64,000 nucleotides of DNA from an uncultured Eubacteriales bacterium (GTDB taxonomy: Bacteria > Bacillota > Clostridia > Oscillospirales > Acutalibacteraceae): contig CAKSIG010000005.1 in the NCBI GenBank assembly GCA_934463035.1, positions 33,991 through 97,990 of the forward strand, in the 5' to 3' direction. The notes beneath the pieces are model-generated. The model worked only from the letters and a program-made list of their open reading frames with translations, was not told the origin of the DNA and made no database searches. The position numbers and the translations under genes are program-made. Below are positions 6,973-15,652 of the stretch, piece by piece. How positions within the stretch are numbered: position 1 is the stretch's first letter; every line of letters begins with the position of its first letter.

Positions 6973-8502
6973 CTATACGTATTTTGCGGCAAGGGTCATA
7001 ATTTCTTCCTGAGTGGTGTCGGCGGCGTTTACTTCGCCTGCAAGCCTGCCGCCCGACATTACGAGTATTCTGTCGCACACGCCGAGAAGCTCGGGCATTT
7101 CGGAAGAAACCATTATTACGGTCTTGCCCTGCTTTGCAAGATTGAGAATAAGCTGATAAATCTCATACTTTGCTCCTACGTCTATACCTCTTGTCGGTTC
7201 GTCAAGCAACAGTACGGTAGGGTCGGTGAGCAGCCAACGCCCGAGAATGACCTTTTGCTGATTTCCGCCTGAAAGCGAGCGTATCTTTGTTTCCTGATCG
7301 GGCGTTTTGACCCGCATTGATTTTATGCACCATTCGGTGTTTTCTATCATTTTTTTCTTGCTTAAAAACGGACCCTTCATACATTTTTTAAGACTCGAAA
7401 TGGTGGCGTTTTCGCGAATGTTCAGTATTCCGAAAATACCCGTCGCCCGTCTTTCTTCTGTAAGCAAAGCAAACCCGTTCTTAATGGATTCGCGCGCGTT
7501 GCGGTTGCGTATTTGCTTGCCGTTAAGCGTAATTTTTCCGCTTCTTCTTGTGGCTACGCCGAAAAGATTTTCCAAAAGCTCGGTTCTGCCCGAACCGTCA
7601 AGCCCCGCAAGTCCGATAATCTCGCCCTTGCGCGCGGTGAACGAAACGTCTTTCAGCTTTGAATACTCCGCGGTCATATTTTCAACTTCAAGCAGAACCT
7701 CGCCGATTTTATTGTCCTTCGGCGGATAGCGGTTTGTAAGCTCTCTGCCAACCATAAGACGGATTATCTCGTCCATTGTAAGCTCTGCCGACGGCTTTGT
7801 GGCTATCCACTTTCCGTCGCGCATTATTGTGACTTCGTCCGAAATGCGGAGTATTTCCTCCATTTTGTGCGAAATATAAATTATGCCGCAGCCCCTGCTT
7901 TTGAGCATATTTATTATTCTGAAAAGATGTTCAACCTCCTCCTCTGTCAGTGACGAGGTAGGTTCGTCAAAAACGATTACCTTTGAGTTGTAGGATACCG
8001 CTTTCGCAATTTCAACCATCTGCCTTTGCGATACGGGGAGCTTGCTCATAACGGTTTTGGGATTAACGTTTATTTCAAGCTCGTCGAATATTTTTTTCGT
8101 TTCGGTATACATCTTTTTTTCGCTGGTGAAAGGTACAAATTTTGAAACCTTGGGGAAGCGGCCCAGCCACATATTGTCCATAACGTTGCGTTTTAATGCC
8201 TGATTAAGCTCCTGATGTACCATTGCAACGCCGTTTTCAATAGCTTCCTTTGAATTTTTAAAATTAACTTCCCTGTCTTCAAGGAATATGCGTCCGCCGT
8301 CCTTGCTGTAAACTCCGAACAGACATTTCATAAGCGTTGATTTTCCCGCGCCGTTCTCGCCCATAAGTGCGTGAACCGTTCCCGCCTTTACCGTAAGCGA
8401 AACGCTGTCAAGCGCTTTCACGCCCGGGAAAACCTTGTCTATCTGTTCCATACGCAGAAGAACCGGCTTTTCAATATTTCTTTTTGTTTCCCTGTTATCC
8501 AT
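6973..8502 (-). CDS. mglA: Galactose/methylgalactoside-type ABC transporter ATPase MglA (double ATPase)
   Basis: A 509-residue protein with two fused ABC domains, the usual architecture of sugar-uptake ATPases MglA/RbsA. The first domain has Walker A GENGAGKST and DEPTSSL; the second has the degenerate GLDGSGRTE loop, the signature LSGGNQQK and LLLDEPTRGIDVGAK. Energises uptake through MglC at the cytoplasmic face. The ATG at 8500-8502 follows AGGAGG; the frame is open further upstream but those codons lie in the intergenic hairpin. Confidence 0.94.
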   Translation of the reverse strand: MDNRETKRNIEKPVLLRMEQIDKVFPGVKALDSVSLTVKAGTVHALMGENGAGKSTLMKCLFGVYSKDGGRIFLEDREVNFKNSKEAIENGVAMVHQELNQALKRNVMDNMWLGRFPKVSKFVPFTSEKKMYTETKKIFDELEINVNPKTVMSKLPVSQRQMVEIAKAVSYNSKVIVFDEPTSSLTEEEVEHLFRIINMLKSRGCGIIYISHKMEEILRISDEVTIMRDGKWIATKPSAELTMDEIIRLMVGRELTNRYPPKDNKIGEVLLEVENMTAEYSKLKDVSFTARKGEIIGLAGLDGSGRTELLENLFGVATRRSGKITLNGKQIRNRNARESIKNGFALLTEERRATGIFGILNIRENATISSLKKCMKGPFLSKKKMIENTEWCIKSMRVKTPDQETKIRSLSGGNQQKVILGRWLLTDPTVLLLDEPTRGIDVGAKYEIYQLILNLAKQGKTVIMVSSEMPELLGVCDRILVMSGGRLAGEVNAADTTQEEIMTLAAKYV

Positions 8503-8530
8503 TAAACGGCCTCCTGTCTTAGAAATAAGC

Positions 8531-8556
8531 ACAGCCGTGCTTTGCGGCACGGCTGT
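8531..8556 (-). other. mglB-mglA intergenic hairpin
   Basis: A perfect 10-bp stem ACAGCCGTGC/GCACGGCTGT with a 6-nt loop lies between the binding-protein gene and mglA and has no T-tract. Such hairpins typically protect the upstream binding-protein message or lower downstream expression, giving an excess of MglB over MglAC. Confidence 0.7.
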
Positions 8557-8567
8557 ATGTTAGTTAA

Positions 8568-9632
8568 TTATTTGCCTGTATAAGCCGCATAGGGTATATT
8601 AATTCTCCAAGTGCCTATTACATTTTCACTGTCTATGCCGTCAAAGGTTTCTTTCCCGCCGAGCAGATTGTCCATAAGGGTGGTTATTGCCGTCGCCATA
8701 CCTTCGGCGTCCTGCTTTATCGTGCCTGTCATAGAACCTGCGTCGATAGCGGATTTTGCGGCATCGGTTGCGTCAACGCCGAATACGGGGATAACGGTTT
8801 TGCCGTCTTTGTTGTAGCCCGCGCTTTGAAGTGCGGAAACGGCGCCGAGAGCCATTTCATCGTTGTTTGCGATTACAAGCTCAACCATATTTTTGTTGGC
8901 TTCGCTGTACTGTGCAAGAATGGTGCTCATATAGTTTGTTGCAGCGGCTGACGACCAGAGCCCGTCCTGATCGACAAGGTATTTGTTTGTGTTGGAGGCG
9001 TCATAGAATTCTATTGCGGGTTTTCCTGCCGCTTCGAGTTTCTTGTTGCAGTCTTCAACGCCGTACTGTGTGCGGGCGATAGCCTCCATATTGCCCTCCT
9101 GACCTTTAAACATAACGTAGCTTATTTTGCCGTCGCCGTTAAGGTCGAGCTTGTCATAGTTTGCTAAAATATAGTCGCCTATCATTTCGCCCTGCATGTG
9201 GCCTGCCATTTCGTAATCGGTTCCGACAAATACGCATTTGTCATAGCTTGATACTACCGATTCGTCAACCGAGCGGTTAAAGAACACAACGGGTATGTTC
9301 TTTTCCTTTGCAAGGTCAACTATGTGCTGTGCCGCGTCGTTTGAGCCTGTGTCAACAACGTTTACAATAAGCATTGAGGAGCCTTTTGCAATTGCCGTCT
9401 GTACCTGCTCTGTCTGGGTGGTCTGGTTGCCGTTGCCGTCATAGTCGTTATAGGTTCTGCCTGAGGCATTCAGTATTTTATCCATTGCCGAACGAACACT
9501 TGAAATATACGTGTCGCTGAACGTGTAATAAAATACGGAAATCTCTCCGCCTTTACCTCCGCTTGCCGACCCGCAGGCAGCGAGTCCGCAAATGAGAGCC
9601 AACGCCATAATAATTGATGCTAACTTTTTCAT
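8568..9632 (-). CDS. mglB: Galactose/glucose-type substrate-binding lipoprotein MglB
   Basis: A 354-residue lipoprotein (lipobox GLAAC near residue 20) of the periplasmic-binding-protein family 1. The calcium-loop pattern DLNGDGKISYVMFKG (about residues 174-188) is a hallmark of the galactose/glucose-binding protein. Sugar-contact style segments VFFNRSVDE and VIANNDEMALGA are also visible. First gene of the mgl operon, with an AGGAGG site and a good promoter upstream. The natural sugar (galactose, methylgalactoside or glucose) cannot be fixed from sequence alone. Confidence 0.93.
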   Translation of the reverse strand: MKKLASIIMALALICGLAACGSASGGKGGEISVFYYTFSDTYISSVRSAMDKILNASGRTYNDYDGNGNQTTQTEQVQTAIAKGSSMLIVNVVDTGSNDAAQHIVDLAKEKNIPVVFFNRSVDESVVSSYDKCVFVGTDYEMAGHMQGEMIGDYILANYDKLDLNGDGKISYVMFKGQEGNMEAIARTQYGVEDCNKKLEAAGKPAIEFYDASNTNKYLVDQDGLWSSAAATNYMSTILAQYSEANKNMVELVIANNDEMALGAVSALQSAGYNKDGKTVIPVFGVDATDAAKSAIDAGSMTGTIKQDAEGMATAITTLMDNLLGGKETFDGIDSENVIGTWRINIPYAAYTGK

Positions 9633-9682
9633 TTTGTTTTCCTCCTGTCTTTTTTTGGGGCTTATGCCCTTTCGACAAGCAT

Positions 9683-9711
9683 ATTATAAATTCATCATAT
9701 AAAAATTTGAA
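9683..9711 (-). promoter_or_regulatory. mglBAC promoter
   Basis: On the minus strand TTCAAA (9706-9711), a 17-bp spacer and a consensus TATAAT (9683-9688), about 50 bp upstream of mglB. Confidence 0.75.
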
Positions 9712-9795
9712 TAGAAAATATTATCCTAAATGTTAAAATAATTATTAATTGTTGAATATTTTAATACAAATTGCACAGAAATGGCATTAAGTGGC

Positions 9796-9832
9796 AAAAA
9801 AATTCCCGTCCGAGCATTTCTGCCCGAACGGG
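9796..9832 (-). terminator. Terminator of the cohesin-transglutaminase operon
   Basis: On the minus strand a stem CCCGTTCGGGCA / TGCTCGGACGGG (9805-9832) with a 4-nt loop is followed by a run of T residues (9796-9804). Confidence 0.88.
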
Positions 9833-9854
9833 ATAAAAGAATATTTTAAGTTTG

Positions 9855-11435
9855 TTACTGTGCGTAAACCTTTTTCAGTCTGATAAGGTCGCGTATATCA
9901 AGTCCGATATTTCCCGCAACGTCATAATAACCCCAGTTTCCGTCCATTTCACCCGTTACAAGGTATTTTTTCAGCTTTACGAGGTTTTCAGCTCTTTCAT
10001 TATTATCGCAGTGATCGGCAAGAAGTATATTCTCGGCGGTGCGTTCAACCGAATTTAATACAATACTGTTTCCTATGACAGAATAATTTCTTAACTCGGC
10101 TGTGATGTTTCCGTGACCGTCATAACTGCAACCGAACAGATTGTTTCCGTCAAACGTTGTCAGTAATATATTGTAAATCTGTTCTTTAACATCATAATAA
10201 AGTATTTGGTTATTCGAGTTAAAGCAGAGGTAATTGCCGTAGGCAAATAAAGTTGTAAAACAGCCGTCGAAAATTAACTCGTTGTTATTGTCAAATCCCC
10301 AATTGCTTAATTCAAAAGTCATTTCATTGTTTATGTTTTTGAACGAGCTGTCCGTATAATTAAGCTTGGCACAGCGGTCTTCATAGGTGTAATCGCATAT
10401 ATAATACCAATTACCCCCGCAATAGGTGAGCGGTGTTTCGGTATTGCTCCAAGCATATCCGCTTTCGTAGGTTTTGTCGGTACACTCGATTTTTTTGCCA
10501 AGCAGAATATTGTCATAAATAAACGCATTTTCCGTGTGACCGCCATTGCTTGATGAATCTGCCGATTCGGTGATCGTTTCATCGCTTAAAAGGAACCAAT
10601 CGTATGAAACGTAGCCCGTCATATCGTAGTACTTACCGTCCGCCGTTACGGTTACAGGGTCCGCCCACGTGGTGTCTATGTTGTAGTATTTTCCGTCAAG
10701 TCCGACAACGTTCCAGGTGTGGTTGGCAGCATTATCTATAACCTCGTAGCACTCTATACCGAGTCTGTCCATTATAGCGGAAAAGGCTTTGGTGTATGCC
10801 TGACATACGCCTTTTTTCTCGCTGAAAAATCTGTAAATATCTCTTACAACATTGTCAGCTTTGTCTTGATCATATAAATCAAAATCATATTCAAAATTCA
10901 GCGCAAGATAATTGTAGACATATAAAACCTTTTCAAGGTCGGTAAAATCCGACGGCATATCGGCTATAATATTTTCGATAGCCTGCATCGCCTCGGCATA
11001 ATGCCGTTTATATAATTCTTCACTGTCGGGATACTCAAAGAAAAGCTCAATTATTGTTTCGCTGAAAGAGTATCTATATCTAAGGCTCTCACCTAAAAGT
11101 AAATCATAGGTATTATCCAGAACCGCTTGAAGAACTGTTTGTAATGCCAGACGTCCATCCTCATCATCGGGTATATTATATTTTGAAATATTCAGGCTGC
11201 TTTGACGATTCTTTAAAGCGGTGTGAATATCGCTGTACAATGCCCGAATCTCCGCATAATCTTCCTCTGTTAATTCGGTATCTTCCGCAGGCCCTGTTGC
11301 GGCACTGTTAAATTCGGAAGGTTTTATAGAATATAATTCCGAATGTTTTGGAATTTGCTGTTGAGCCGACGCCGATACCGAGAACACGCCGAACGCCATT
11401 ATTACCGCAATTATTAAAGATATTGTTTTTTTCAT
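9855..11435 (-). CDS. Secreted transglutaminase-like protein with dockerin-like C-terminus
   Basis: A 526-residue secreted protein: signal peptide (residues 1-24, cleavage near SASA-QQ), a helical region, a transglutaminase/protease-like core (about 165-265), a second region of unknown fold, and a C-terminal module. The core keeps the triad order Cys211 (in KGVCQAYTKAF), His239 (NHTWNVV) and Asp254 (YYNIDTTW). The last about 45 residues contain two F-hand-like halves, LVKLKKYL and DVAGNIGLDIRDLIRLKK, that resemble a degenerate type I dockerin; only some calcium-ligand positions (Asp505, Asn509, Asp516) remain. It starts 13 bp after a membrane-anchored cohesin gene, so docking onto that cohesin at the cell surface is the natural inference. 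Whether it crosslinks, cleaves or binds peptides is unknown. Confidence 0.8.
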   Translation of the reverse strand: MKKTISLIIAVIMAFGVFSVSASAQQQIPKHSELYSIKPSEFNSAATGPAEDTELTEEDYAEIRALYSDIHTALKNRQSSLNISKYNIPDDEDGRLALQTVLQAVLDNTYDLLLGESLRYRYSFSETIIELFFEYPDSEELYKRHYAEAMQAIENIIADMPSDFTDLEKVLYVYNYLALNFEYDFDLYDQDKADNVVRDIYRFFSEKKGVCQAYTKAFSAIMDRLGIECYEVIDNAANHTWNVVGLDGKYYNIDTTWADPVTVTADGKYYDMTGYVSYDWFLLSDETITESADSSSNGGHTENAFIYDNILLGKKIECTDKTYESGYAWSNTETPLTYCGGNWYYICDYTYEDRCAKLNYTDSSFKNINNEMTFELSNWGFDNNNELIFDGCFTTLFAYGNYLCFNSNNQILYYDVKEQIYNILLTTFDGNNLFGCSYDGHGNITAELRNYSVIGNSIVLNSVERTAENILLADHCDNNERAENLVKLKKYLVTGEMDGNWGYYDVAGNIGLDIRDLIRLKKVYAQ

Positions 11436-11448
11436 AATTTACCCCCGT

Positions 11449-12390
11449 TTAAATTATATGAAGAAATGCAATAATGAAGTTGAACACCATAATCGCAATT
11501 AAAACTTTTTTAATGCTTATACCGTCTTTTATCGGCATATCTATGCCGCTGTTTGTAGTGTTGTCCTTTTTGCCGCTGTTATTATCGGCAGGTTTTCCCG
11601 TAAAATCATTCGGTTCAACCGTTTCGTCAAGCGTGTTCACAAAATCGTTTTCTTTTGCGTCGGCTTTTGTAAAGCTGATAACGTCGGTTACCTCATCACA
11701 TCTTATGCAATGCCGTGACATAGTGCCGTTTTCGGTATCGGTTGCGGCAATATCAATAGTCCACTTGTTTTCAAACGAATGACCGAGCGCAGGTATTTCT
11801 TTCAATTCGGTGTGTCCGCAATTTTCACAGGAGCGGCTGTAATATCCGCTGTTTGTGCAGTCAGGCTCCGCTGTGCGAACCCAACTGCTGTATTTTGAGT
11901 GCTTGCAGTCGGTTTCAGCCGACTTTACCTCTACGCCGCCCGAAATGATGTCAGGCATAAGGTGTTTAAGCTCCCAATTGCAGAAATCGCCCGAGGAATA
12001 TTCAACGGTAATGGGCGACAGACCCTTTAAATCCTCGCCTATTTTAAATTTTAACCCTAAAAGCACGCCGTTTTTATTATTGTCACCGTTTTCACAGCAA
12101 ACAAAGCGTATCAGATTGTTTTCGGGGTGGGGAATAACCGTATAATCCTTTAAAACGCCCTTATTAAATCCCTCGAACGTAAGGACAGAGCTGTCGTAAG
12201 TAACGGAAACCGTTATAGCCATTATTCCGGGATTGTCCTTAATCGAAATGTTGACAATAACCGAATCGCCTGCAACGCCGTTTACGGTATCAACGGTTAT
12301 GGTACCGTCCCTGCTTTCTGCGGCAGACGTAAAGCTGAATGAGAACAACAACGCGGCAACCGCGAAGATGCATATAATTCTTTTTCGCAA
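11449..12390 (-). CDS. Membrane-anchored cohesin-domain surface protein
   Basis: A 313-residue protein: signal peptide (1-24), a cohesin-type domain (about 29-157, pattern DTVNGVAGDSVIVNISIKDN and MAITVSVTYDSSVLTFEG), a Cys/His-rich region with spaced C-x-x-C pairs and an ALGHSF motif (162-235), a Thr/Asn/Asp-rich linker, and a C-terminal membrane segment (294-312). The chosen start is TTG 12388-12390, eight bases after GGAGG; an in-frame upstream ATG lies in the promoter. Cohesins bind dockerins; here the partner candidate is the adjacent transglutaminase gene, 13 bp downstream. The pair looks like a minimal, non-cellulosomal surface-attachment device. Confidence 0.8.
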   Translation of the reverse strand: MRKRIICIFAVAALLFSFSFTSAAESRDGTITVDTVNGVAGDSVIVNISIKDNPGIMAITVSVTYDSSVLTFEGFNKGVLKDYTVIPHPENNLIRFVCCENGDNNKNGVLLGLKFKIGEDLKGLSPITVEYSSGDFCNWELKHLMPDIISGGVEVKSAETDCKHSKYSSWVRTAEPDCTNSGYYSRSCENCGHTELKEIPALGHSFENKWTIDIAATDTENGTMSRHCIRCDEVTDVISFTKADAKENDFVNTLDETVEPNDFTGKPADNNSGKKDNTTNSGIDMPIKDGISIKKVLIAIMVFNFIIAFLHII

Positions 12391-12424
12391 CCCAAGCACC
12401 TCCGTGCTGTTATTTATTATAATT

Positions 12425-12453
12425 AATATATCATCTATCATATAAAAAGTCAA
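12425..12453 (-). promoter_or_regulatory. Promoter of the cohesin-transglutaminase operon
   Basis: On the minus strand TTGACT (12448-12453), a 17-bp spacer and TATATT (12425-12430), about 35 bp upstream of the TTG start. Confidence 0.8.
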
Positions 12454-12504
12454 TTGATATTATGGTGTTGCACTAAGTTTAAAAGACAAATCAGAGTTTA
12501 GCGA

Positions 12505-12546
12505 TAAAAAGATATGCTCCCCTCTATTCACTTCAAAGAGGGGAGC
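12505..12546 (-). terminator. Terminator of the EF-G-like gene
   Basis: On the minus strand a perfect 10-bp stem GCTCCCCTCT/AGAGGGGAGC (12516-12546) is followed by ATATCTTTTT. Confidence 0.88.
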
Positions 12547-12580
12547 CGAGCGGTGTTATCCAATATCTGATATTCGGCGT

Positions 12581-14617
12581 TTAATCCTTGTGTTCTTCAA
12601 TAATTTTCTGCGCTATTTGCGCGGGAACCTCCTCGTATCTCGCAAATTCAAGAGTAAAGGTCGCGGTGCCCTGCGTTATGGAGCGCATAGCGGTGGAAAA
12701 ATCATACATTTCCGCCATCGGCACTTCTCCGATTATCTCCTGCAATTTGTTTTCCTGAGGATTCATACCTATAATACGTCCGCGGCGTTTGTTAATATCG
12801 CCTATTACGTCGCCGAGCATTTCGTCGGGAACATAAACTTTAAGCGTTCCGATAGGTTCAAGCAGTACGGGCGACGCCTGCGGAATACCTTCTCTGTAAG
12901 CCACCGATGCGGCGGTTTTGAAAGCCATTTCCGAAGAATCGACAGGGTGGTAGGAACCGTCCACCAGAGTTGCCTTTACCCCGACCATCGGGAAGCCTGC
13001 AAGCACGCCCTTTGCCATACTGTCGCGCAGTCCCTTTTCAACGGCGGGGAAGAAGTTTTTGGGCACGGCTCCGCCGAAGACCTTTTCTTCAAACACCATA
13101 TCGTCGCAGTCGCACGGTTCAAATTCTATCCATACGTCGCCGTACTGACCGTGGCCGCCCGATTGTTTTTTGTGCTTACCCTGAACCTTAACGGACTTTC
13201 TAATCGTTTCGCGGTATGCGGTGGTAGGACGTTTAAGCTCTACCTCTGTTCCGAATTTTGATTTCAATTTTGAAACGAGAACGTCTATATGCTGTTCGCC
13301 GAGAGCCGATAATATCTGCTCGTGGGTTTCCTTGTCGGTTGCAAACGAAACGGTTGGGTCTTCTTCCGTCAGTCTTGCAAATCCCGCTGAAATTTTTTCT
13401 TCATCGCCCTTATTCTTCGCAAATACTGCGAATGAAAGCGTGGGTGACGGGAAATCCGCCTTTTGTGCGGCAATATTTCCGCTTGCCGAAAGAGTATCGC
13501 CCGTAAGAACGTTTCCGAGCTTTGAAACCGAGCCTATGTCGCCGGCGCATATACAGTCGGCGTCCTCCTGCGAACCGCCTTTAAGCCACATAACCTTGGA
13601 AATTCTTTCCTCGGCGCCCGTGCGGTTGTTTTTAAGGCGTGTATCGCCCTTTATTTTGCCCGAAAGAACCTTAAAATAGGATAGCTTTCCTACAAACGGG
13701 TCGGCAATCGTTTTAAATATGTAAACTGCATTTTCACCGTTTTCGTCATATTTTGCTTTTTCGCCGTTTTCAAGGGTAAATTCACATTCTGCTGCGCACG
13801 GCATTATTTCGGTTATGCTGTCAACAAACAAAGGCACGCCTGCGCCCGTTTGCTGAACGCCTGCGTAAACAGGGCAGATGTCGCCCGATTTAACGCCTGC
13901 GCGCAATCCCGTGATTATTTCTTCTCTTGTAAATTCTTCGCCCTCAAAGTATTTTTCCATAAGCGAATCGTCGGTCGTCGCAACCGCTTCAAGCAGCATA
14001 CTGCGCATTTCGTCTACTTCCGTGCTTACGGGCATTCTCAGTTCTTTTGCTTCAATGCCGTCAAAGGCGTAAGCCTTGTTGTCCACAAGGTCAATATATC
14101 CCTTGACTGCGTCGGATTCCAAATAAGGAACGACAACGGGGCATATAAGAGCGCCGTATTTGCCTGCAAGAGCTGAAATAACACGGTAAAAATGCGCGTG
14201 GGTCGAATCCAGCTTTCCTATAAAGAACGCCGCGCTTTTGCCCGCGCTGCGCGCTTTTTCAAAGGCCTTGCGCGCGCCGACCGTAAGACCCGATTTGCCC
14301 GATACCGTTATTACGGCGCTGTCAGCCGCCGAAACCGCCTCGCACATTCCGCCCGCAAAATCAAAAAGACCCGGCGCGTCTATTAGGTTGAGTTTTGTAT
14401 CGTTTATTTCCAAAGCGTATACGGAGGTCGAAACCGACACCTTGCGCTTCTTTTCCTCGGAATCAAAATCCATAACGGTAGAGCTGTCCGATGTTTTGCC
14501 TATCCTTTCGGTAGCCTTTCCGTAAAACAGTATCGCGTCGGCAAGCGTGGTTTTACCCGAACCGCCGTGACCCAATAAAGCAATGTTTCTTATTTTTTCC
14601 GCCGAAAAATTTTTCAA
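12581..14617 (-). CDS. Elongation factor G-like GTPase (noncanonical paralogue)
   Basis: A 678-residue translational GTPase with the EF-G domain order: G domain, domain II, and domains III-V. The P-loop is GHGGSGKT. The switch II motif reads DAPGLFDF where canonical EF-G has D-T-P-G-H-V-D-F, so the catalytic histidine is replaced, and the G4 motif is GKLD instead of NKxD. The C-terminal KQSGGHGQYGDVWIEFEP segment resembles EF-G domain IV. It therefore belongs to the EF-G-like subgroup rather than being the main FusA, which is usually encoded with ribosomal proteins. It starts with TTG (14615-14617) after an AAGGAG site and is a single-gene unit. A role in ribosome rescue, recycling or regulation is possible but unproven. 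Confidence 0.85.
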   Translation of the reverse strand: MKNFSAEKIRNIALLGHGGSGKTTLADAILFYGKATERIGKTSDSSTVMDFDSEEKKRKVSVSTSVYALEINDTKLNLIDAPGLFDFAGGMCEAVSAADSAVITVSGKSGLTVGARKAFEKARSAGKSAAFFIGKLDSTHAHFYRVISALAGKYGALICPVVVPYLESDAVKGYIDLVDNKAYAFDGIEAKELRMPVSTEVDEMRSMLLEAVATTDDSLMEKYFEGEEFTREEIITGLRAGVKSGDICPVYAGVQQTGAGVPLFVDSITEIMPCAAECEFTLENGEKAKYDENGENAVYIFKTIADPFVGKLSYFKVLSGKIKGDTRLKNNRTGAEERISKVMWLKGGSQEDADCICAGDIGSVSKLGNVLTGDTLSASGNIAAQKADFPSPTLSFAVFAKNKGDEEKISAGFARLTEEDPTVSFATDKETHEQILSALGEQHIDVLVSKLKSKFGTEVELKRPTTAYRETIRKSVKVQGKHKKQSGGHGQYGDVWIEFEPCDCDDMVFEEKVFGGAVPKNFFPAVEKGLRDSMAKGVLAGFPMVGVKATLVDGSYHPVDSSEMAFKTAASVAYREGIPQASPVLLEPIGTLKVYVPDEMLGDVIGDINKRRGRIIGMNPQENKLQEIIGEVPMAEMYDFSTAMRSITQGTATFTLEFARYEEVPAQIAQKIIEEHKD

Positions 14618-14807
14618 TGTAATGCACTCCTTTTGCCATCGGGCAGAAAAAAGCAGTCCTCCCGAATGGTTTTAATCTATTGTACCATATAACTGTGGTA
14701 ATTACAACCAATAAATATGAACAAATTAAGTTAAAATTGTTAATATATCATAAACTAAAATCGGTTAAAAAGGTAACAAAATTGAGATAATTTGTAACCG
14801 ATTTGTT

Positions 14808-14837
14808 TTGGAATTTTGCAATGCGTTTGTGTATAAT
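14808..14837 (+). promoter_or_regulatory. Promoter of the small secreted-protein gene
   Basis: TTGGAA (14808-14813), an 18-bp spacer and consensus TATAAT (14832-14837), about 35 bp upstream of the start codon. Confidence 0.65.
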
Positions 14838-14872
14838 ATGTATGTACTGAATTTGAAGGGAAGGCGAGACGT

Positions 14873-15469
14873 ATGAAAAGAAAAGTGGCGTTGCTTGTTG
14901 TAATGGCTCTGGTTTTTGCTTGCTGTTTTTCTTCGCTTAGTCCGTCTGCTGATAATTCGGGAAGTGCCGCAAGCACGGCGCAGAAAACTGTTTACAGCGC
15001 CGATAAAGCGCTCGAAACGCGTTTTCTTAATATGCTGAATCACAATTTTGTTTATAATGAGGATTTTGACGACGCTGAAAAGGTCATCAACAATTCCGTA
15101 ATTGCTTTGCTCGGCGAACGTGAGTCGGAGGATGCTGAATTTATTTCGCAATCGGCGGTAAGCTCTTTCGTGAGCGATATGTACGGTATAGGCGCCGAGG
15201 CTTTTGAAGGCATTAACGACGGTCTTCCGAAAAAAGACGGTTATGTTTATATAATACCTCGCGGTTTTACAAAGTATTCTCATAAAATCGTCGGAGTTGT
15301 TAAGAATGAGGACGGCACGTATACGGTCAATTCAACAGTAACGGTTGACGGGCACGATTTCGGTAAAAATTCGCTGAAAGCGGTATCTTTGTTTGTTCCG
15401 AACGCTTCGTCCGCTTTCGGTTATAATATAGTTTATTCCGATATACTGACAGACGCGTTTGACGCATAA
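14873..15469 (+). CDS. Putative secreted protein of unknown function
   Basis: A 198-residue protein starting with a clear signal-like segment (KRK followed by about 18 hydrophobic residues, with a Cys pair near residues 21-22 that could be a lipid-attachment site). The rest is mixed alpha/beta and acidic; the C-terminus SSAFGYNIVYSDILTDAFDA is not recognised. It is its own transcription unit with a promoter and a strong terminator, lying between the EF-G-like gene and glyS. No family can be named from the sequence. Confidence 0.6.
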   Translation: MKRKVALLVVMALVFACCFSSLSPSADNSGSAASTAQKTVYSADKALETRFLNMLNHNFVYNEDFDDAEKVINNSVIALLGERESEDAEFISQSAVSSFVSDMYGIGAEAFEGINDGLPKKDGYVYIIPRGFTKYSHKIVGVVKNEDGTYTVNSTVTVDGHDFGKNSLKAVSLFVPNASSAFGYNIVYSDILTDAFDA

Positions 15470-15489
15470 ATTACAACGGTTATTTTAAT

Positions 15490-15527
15490 AATTCCCCAAA
15501 CTGAGTTTCGGTTTGGGGAATTTTTTC
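15490..15527 (+). terminator. Terminator after the secreted-protein gene
   Basis: Perfect 12-bp stem AATTCCCCAAAC/GTTTGGGGAATT followed by TTTTTC. Confidence 0.93.
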
Positions 15528-15568
15528 AGCCTTTACGGCATAATTTGCACTACGCCGCATTAAAACTA

Positions 15569-15597
15569 TTGACATTTTATCAAAATTTGGATACTAT
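15569..15597 (+). promoter_or_regulatory. glyS promoter
   Basis: Consensus TTGACA (15569-15574), a 17-bp spacer and TACTAT (15592-15597), about 55 bp upstream of glyS. The short leader has no T-box signature. Confidence 0.85.
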
Positions 15598-15652
15598 ATT
15601 ATTTGTAGAAAGTTGACTGATTTTCAGACCTGCTTTTATATTGGAGGATAAA

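Noticed and set aside
12590..13261. Open frame of 223 codons on the plus strand
   Set aside because: It lies fully antisense to the EF-G-like gene, has the Arg/His-rich composition of a shadow frame and no ribosome-binding site.
12581..14617. Tetracycline ribosomal protection protein (TetM type)
   Set aside because: The protein is EF-G-like, but the altered G motifs and single-gene chromosomal context do not match TetM/TetO.
14765..15283. Open frame of 172 codons on the minus strand
   Set aside because: Antisense to the small secreted protein, which has a proper promoter, ribosome-binding site, signal peptide and terminator.
15528..15652. Possible T-box leader before glyS
   Set aside because: The leader is only about 50 nt after the promoter and contains neither the AGGGTGGnACCGCG box nor a specifier stem.
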